A DNA stretch of 64,000 nucleotides, taken from assembly GCF_014356525.2 (NCBI RefSeq), contig NC_052506.1:20735916-20799915 (forward strand). Reading direction: 5' to 3'. This document shows positions 58,840 to 64,000 of this stretch, one piece after another. Every line of letters begins with the position of its first letter. The stretch's first letter is position 1. The DNA is from Nilaparvata lugens (taxonomy: Eukaryota; Arthropoda; Insecta; Hemiptera; Delphacidae). Both the position numbers and the translations under genes were made by a program. The notes beneath the pieces were generated by a model. The model had not been told where the DNA came from. It saw nothing but the letters and a program-made list of their open reading frames with translations, and did no database searches.

Positions 58840-61800
58840 CAGAAATAATCCTCCACATAATCGCCAAAAATATAATCAATATCATCAGACTTGAAAGCCT
58901 CCATGGCTCCATAACTCAATTTTGATTCGGTAGATTATATGTAAACCCCAATTGTAGAAACACTACACTTTATGGAAATATCTATTATCAGTATTTCGAC
59001 CAATAACACGTTACACAAAAATATTACGGTAGTACTGAAGGGACTGGAATCTTAAATGAATGAATTATATTATTTATACCGGTATTTAATTTAAAACAGT
59101 AGTATGTGGGATTAGAGTTTTATAGCAGAATAAAATCTCACAATGAAAACTATGAAATGAATGAAATGAAGTGTTCCTACCTAGCAGATTGTCACCTATG
59201 TCGCATCACGCTATCTTGTACGTTTTTTATATAAAAGAGAGAAGCTACTTTTTCATCAGCTAAGCACAGTTTTGATGTGCAACATAAAAACTTAATTATC
59301 TCAGTCAAACATACCAAAGTACATTTTCCTCATTCTTATCTACAGAGCCTTGAATTACTACTTGATAGTATCAGAAGAGCATTAGGTAATGAATAGAGGG
59401 TTAGTAGTCAATTAGTTTTTAGTAGATCATCAGTCGGGTGGGCTAACATTCCTGTGGCAATGGTCTACATTTTAATGAAGTTGTCCTCCAGCGTAATGAC
59501 CACAATTCAACGACCTTATCATTCGGAAAATTGCGTTCTCAGCAAATCGCATGTGGACAATCATCATAATCGGAACAAAAGTAAATTTCGTTTTCATTAT
59601 TTGTACGAGTGAATAAAATGAGGTGGATAGTATACGTTCATGAAAATTACAGTGCATACCTGAGTGAAACAAACCACAATTTAAAATTCATAGAATAATG
59701 TTCAATTTTATATATATATTTTTAAATTTTATTCTATTTATTTTATTAAATTTTATTATTTTATAAACAACCATGAAAGGAACAAAATCATAGTATTTTT
59801 CAAAAATGTACAACACGAATAGTATGGAATAACAATAGTTTAAATGAGTGTTGGAGCCTAATAACAATAATGCCATGATAGATCATTGGTCATTTTTAAA
59901 AATGAAATATAACTAATCATAATACCCACATGAGTGCTACAAATGAAGGGGGTTCAGCAGAGTTCTCTTCAATATGGTTCAAGATAATAACTTCGCATTG
60001 CCCAACTCAGGGCAATTATGATCGCTTGGTTTAAAGATTCACATAGAGAAAATATAACGTGCCTTACTTGTACTGTATTATTCTTCTCAGACAGTATTCT
60101 TCTCAGACGTATTATTATTCTAGACAGTTCTATATAGGCACACAGTATTAAGTTCTATATAGGCTCACAGTATTATAAGGCCGCCTGATATGATAAAGAA
60201 TTTTATATTCTTCAATCATTTCATACATGATTACTTACTATTAACATTGACATTATAGGTTTTAGAGTAAAGAGATATAACTTTGAATAGCTAACTCTCT
60301 ATTCTAAATAAAACATGAAAATTCCATAAATCAAATGATAGGTTGACGTTGGAGATTTCCTCCTATGAATGTATGAATGTAGGAGATGAGAATTTCATAA
60401 ATAATAGCTAACCCAAATGCGAGTAAATAAATGGATGGGTGTGTGAAATCTCTAAAAAATTATGAATATCGATTCCAATTATATTACTTTTTTTGAACAA
60501 GATAGCCTATGCTAACTGGAAAAATATTCCACAGGACTTCATAAAACCTACACTACATTTTGTGGTCAAATTTCGTAGTGAAGATGGTTGATTGCAACAG
60601 TGCCCTCTCATTTGGAGATCTTGGTAATGATAATGACTACTGAAGCCATGGATCGATTCCTCCCCGGGTCAATGACTTCTTGAAGTGGTTGAAGCGTTCA
60701 AAACCAACCCCCAACCACGCTAATGTCGTAATAGCTAGCCTGGCGCAGAGTAGGGGCTGAGAGTAACTACTGTATCACGAACATAGAGTCACTATCACGA
60801 ACAGAGCATGATCAAGTTCAATGGTGTTTATAACATAGCATTTTATTGCTCCCACATTGTACGAAACTTTACATTGTAGCAAAATTTCTCTACAAAACGA
60901 AATTGTAAAAGATATTTTTTCAGATTTACTTCTACTGGTTATGCTGATTTGTAGCCTATTTGATGAAATACTGAATGCTCATATTATTTTATTGACCGAA
61001 GGCTATCTCACTCGATGAAATGAGTGGTAATTTATTGGTCATAGCGTAAACATGAGAAATGTTAAATTGTTACTATGACAAGAATAAATATTTAATCTTT
61101 CAATAATTTGAATTTATTACCCATTATTAAATAAATATATTTCAGTTGTTGCATGAAGTTGAATTAAAAATAGAGAGATCTTAATAAAATACGCCAAGAT
61201 CAGAATATACATTTTGAAACATTTTGCTAATTTGAGTATCCTTGGGAAAAATTCTGACATTAACACAAGTGTGATGGTTATGTCAAAACTGAAATGATGT
61301 AAAAATTTTCAAATATAACTTAGTTGAGTTACATGCCTAATACGCAAAAATTCAAGAAATACATTTTTTCAACGTAATTGGAAAATTGCAACATTTTAAG
61401 AGTCTGTTAACTTTCATGTTTATGGTACTTACTGATTGTATCAACGTGTTTTTTTCAAATGTATAGTTTTTCTTCAAATATTTTTTCAATATTGATTTCA
61501 TAGTTCAATGATAAATTTGATTATTTATACTAAAAATCAGATAACGGAATAAAATTAAAATGTTGTCTTCAATTGAAATCATATTGTAGCCTAATTAGCC
61601 TATCTTTTTTCTATTATCGACCAAGTAGCCATAGTTTAATATTTACTTTTGTACCATAATTTCCTACAATAGAGCTGTTGATATAACTCAGCATTCTTGA
61701 TTTTAAATGTTGAATTTGAAAGGTTTCAAGTTTTTAAATCCCGGAGAGGATGCCACTGGGACCACCCTCTGCTAGGGCACCTATTATTTGCTATTAAGCA

Positions 61801-64000
61801 CTTAATTTTTATTATTTAGCCTATATATTATTATAGTTTTTAACCCATGTCGTAATTGACCGAAGCAGAGTTTTAGATTCGTGATAATATTTCCTGCATA
61901 AAATTTGAAGATACAAAAATAGTCTACGGGTAAGTGGAAAAGGTGAGAATGTAGGCTACACAATAATAAGCATAACGTAGCTTAAATGCTTTAATCTACA
62001 AAGCGGTCCTGACTCCCAAAAAAATTCGAGATTGATATTAGAGTATATTAATTCAATATTATATGAGTAAAGGAACTATTTTTTCAATCAACTAAAAAGA
62101 CATTGACAAATTGAAGTAATTGTTTCTCAATGTCAATGTGAAAAAATATTCACAAATCTACAAATTTAGTTATTTTTAAGCACATAGACTAGTTGAAGAA
62201 ATAGTGTACCCTGTACCGGTAGTGTAGGTTTTCGTACTATACTAAAATTAGCACTGAAATATATAGAAAAGATAAAATACAAGCAAAGATTAAAACCAAT
62301 GATTCACTGCAAGAAGCAAAAAATTAAGTACGATAGGACTATTGCTTGCGTTGCCAAGTCCTACCTCAATAAGTTAGCTCTTACCACAGGACCATTCTTA
62401 CAACAAACAGTACGGCAGCCTATTGTGCATATTCAAAACATTAAATTCTTTTGAGCTTCAAAAAAACGTTTTTTCTTTGAATCATAGAAATATTGTAAAC
62501 AGACAACAAAAATGAAAACTATTACAACTTACCAACATAATAATCCAATGATAATAATTCAAATAAGATAAACTTCGGTTACAATCAACAGAAAACTGCA
62601 CTAATGCACTAAACAAATACCTCGAATAATGCTTCTAAAACATTTCACAAATTTAAAAACGAACCATCGTTGTTTAAATGCAATAAAAAAGGGACCTTCA
62701 AATAAGATTTTGTAAAAACAACTGCGGAACTACAAAATAATTGAGTACAAGTTGATGCTTGGCTTTTCAACTTGCAACTGATGTTCGCACGCACAGTTCC
62801 AGAATCCCGGTTGCCGAACATAACCTAAAGACACAGACGTGGTAGACTATAGAGTACCCATGAACAAGAGAGTTCTGTACCCTACAGAACAAGAGTCACT
62901 AAAAGAACACAATCAGAACCTGAATTTATAACAAAAAATAATTATGTGAGTGAAATTAGGATGCAAATATAATTCCTGCATATTTTGATTATATTCCATC
63001 TTTTAAAACCCTTATTACTTGATGAGAATAGCTCAACCGTATAGCGAACCTGGTGAGGAAAATAATAAACATTATTGGCGGGAAGAAGTCAAAAATTACA
63101 AAATAGGCCGAGAATGCTAACAGACCTTTTAACGCTGTGAGAGAACAGAGAATGTATATAAGTTTTTTTAGACACTTCATCAAGGAAACAAATTGATTTA
63201 AATACATCAATAAAGCCTAAAATGATTGATAACACAGGATTTATAAGAATTTAATTATTGATTTTCAATAGTCTGTTATTTGAGGCTGACTACTGGAATA
63301 TCAGAATTCCAAGTTCTTGAATACAATACAATATAAAAAAGGACAATGACTTTTTAAAAGAAAGGTTTTATAAAGGCCTACTGTAAAGATATCTGAAAAA
63401 AGCGGTTCATTGAGAATAAAGCTATATGATTGGTCAGCGAGCTATAATCCACTACAAAATACTATTCATGTTGATCTAATTCAGTCAAGAATTTTATAAC
63501 ACTTGGTCTGCTCTCCTATGCAGTATATAATAAAATTTATTGGTTGTTGTTAAATCTCAACTTATTTCTTCTCACAATTATATATATATTCATGAAAAAT
63601 ACTCTTGGAATACTTAGAACGATTTCTGGATTTCCGGTAGCAAAAGTATTGATTGTTGATAAATTTCATGTTTTTATCATTATTTATCATCAAATATACT
63701 TAAAATAACTTTCGAAATGACTGAACGGCAATTCCTCAATTATAATAATTGGATCATTAATTCATAAATATATTATATTCCGAATAAAAAATAAAATATA
63801 GGAAATTAATGAGTGAATGCTCAATATTCTGTTCATGAAATTATACATACCGTACTGTATATATATTTTAGTTTGTCATATCAATGATATTTTTTTGAAT
63901 TAACTTGAGCTATTATATTTTTTCTTCCATACTTTAGAATTAATTCATAAAAACTCATAAATAAAGGGAGAGAAGGATGTCAATTATTGAAAATAATAAT
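58840..64000. other. AT-rich DNA to the window edge, no gene seen
   Basis: No exon, RNA gene or confident repeat boundary was found in this 5 kb. A patch at about 60600-60770 (ggatcgattcctccccgggt) is mildly tRNA-like and may be a SINE fragment. Small frames such as 63210-62989 are hydrophobic low-complexity translations. Non-coding 5' exons of bestrophin could lie here but cannot be seen by eye. Confidence 0.35.

Overview
The window is about 64 kb of AT-rich animal nuclear DNA, dense in transposons. Split genes with GT/AG introns, tRNA-derived SINEs, non-LTR retrotransposon remnants, many foldback MITEs and a bestrophin resembling fly Best1 point to an insect. The repeat style suggests a hemipteran such as a planthopper or leafhopper, but that is inference. 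No bacterial operon, CRISPR array, rRNA or convincing functional tRNA gene is visible.

Two conserved genes can be supported, both on the minus strand. The first is the 5' part of an ARMC8-like gene (GID/CTLH ubiquitin-ligase subunit), with exons at 5588-5541, 5004-4931 and 3836-3622; the rest runs off the left edge. The second is a complete bestrophin (calcium-activated chloride channel) coding sequence in ten exons from 42234 down to 10146. All splice phases join, giving a predicted protein of 712 residues. Intron 1 alone is about 15.9 kb. The genes lie head to tail, bestrophin upstream of ARMC8, with about 4.6 kb between the bestrophin stop and the first recognised ARMC8 exon.

Layout: 1-1.85 kb, a frameshifted non-LTR reverse transcriptase; 2.2-3.1 kb, an inverted-repeat element; 3.6-5.6 kb, ARMC8; 6-10.1 kb, intergenic DNA with MITEs; 10.1-42.2 kb, bestrophin with SINEs, MITEs and retrotransposon 3' ends in its introns; 42.2-53.2 kb, the bestrophin 5' flank, a tandem duplication that includes a truncated second copy of coding exon 1; 53.2-64 kb, AT-rich DNA with two MITEs and no recognisable gene.

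The most interesting structure is 42.2-53.2 kb. The first 56 bp of bestrophin coding exon 1 and its flank occur again at 49.65 kb, but without the splice donor. The copies differ by insertions found only in the gene-proximal copy: a repeat at 42.745-43.31 kb, a SINE cluster, and a 2.63-kb hAT-like element with an exact 8-bp target-site duplication, itself built from nested inverted repeats. No previously undescribed gene system could be demonstrated.
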